A stretch of 14,294 nucleotides of DNA from Robiginitomaculum sp. (lineage in GTDB: Bacteria > Pseudomonadota > Alphaproteobacteria > Caulobacterales > Maricaulaceae), in assembly GCA_002733485.1 (NCBI GenBank), contig NVVU01000044.1, forward strand, positions 2,034 to 16,327. The letters are read 5' to 3'. Shown here piece by piece: positions 14,241 to 14,294 of the stretch. The translations under genes were made by a program, and so were the position numbers. The number at the start of each line of letters is the position of its first letter. Position 1 is the first letter of the stretch. The notes beneath the pieces were generated by a model. That model was not told the origin of the DNA, searched no databases, and was given only the letters and a program-made list of their open reading frames with translations.

Positions 14241-14294
14241 ACTATATGCTCAATTCACCCTGTTGATGCTTTTCGTTACATCCTAGCGCAAAAT

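Overview
The window is a gene-dense chromosomal piece, by eye in the mid-to-high 50s % GC. It is most consistent with a Gram-negative alphaproteobacterium that makes c-type cytochromes by System I (Ccm). The case rests on the Ccm gene set with a separate CcmI, a CcmH made of the N-terminal domain only, methylcrotonyl-CoA carboxylase, a long Slt-type transglycosylase, and REP-like palindromes starting TGTCATTGCCGG. I cannot name a genus.

Region 1 (2-5630, + strand) is a tightly packed operon: ccmF (5' end outside the window), ccmH, ccmA, ccmB, ccmC, ccmD, ccmI, then a SRAP-family (YedK/HMCES-like) abasic-site DNA-protein crosslink protein. Most junctions are ATGA overlaps or gaps under 15 bases. 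CcmA/B/C/D handle haem delivery and release of holo-CcmE. CcmF/H/I carry out haem ligation to apocytochrome. ccmE is not in the window and probably lies upstream. The thioredoxin-like ccmG is also absent from the run visible here.

Region 2 (5746-9689) starts after an 80-base palindrome that separates convergent genes. It holds a lipoprotein of the nucleotide pyrophosphatase/phosphodiesterase (alkaline phosphatase) superfamily and, upstream of it on the minus strand, the beta subunit of methylcrotonyl-CoA carboxylase (leucine degradation). Divergent to that is a crotonase whose catalytic acids match dienoyl-CoA isomerase spacing exactly. The last two genes share a 117-base intergenic segment and both act on acyl-CoA.

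Region 3 (9690-11532) is a cyclic-nucleotide-binding-like plus patatin phospholipase of the NTE type. It is preceded by an AT-rich leader holding three short palindromic elements.

Region 4 (11533-12014) is a 482-base gene-free gap between convergent genes. It contains a possible terminator, two further palindromic elements, and an array of seven CCCCT motifs spaced at near-integral turns of the DNA helix (start-to-start 22, 11, 21, 11, 21, 10). The array runs into the last codons of the next gene and is the least explained item in the window.

Region 5 (12015-14240, - strand) is a periplasmic soluble lytic murein transglycosylase with an unusual C-terminal tail whose final codons overlap the CCCCT array.

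I saw no tRNA, rRNA, insertion sequence, phage gene or CRISPR array. The window looks mostly like ordinary core chromosome. The odd features are small: repeat structures and sequence or architecture variants inside known families.
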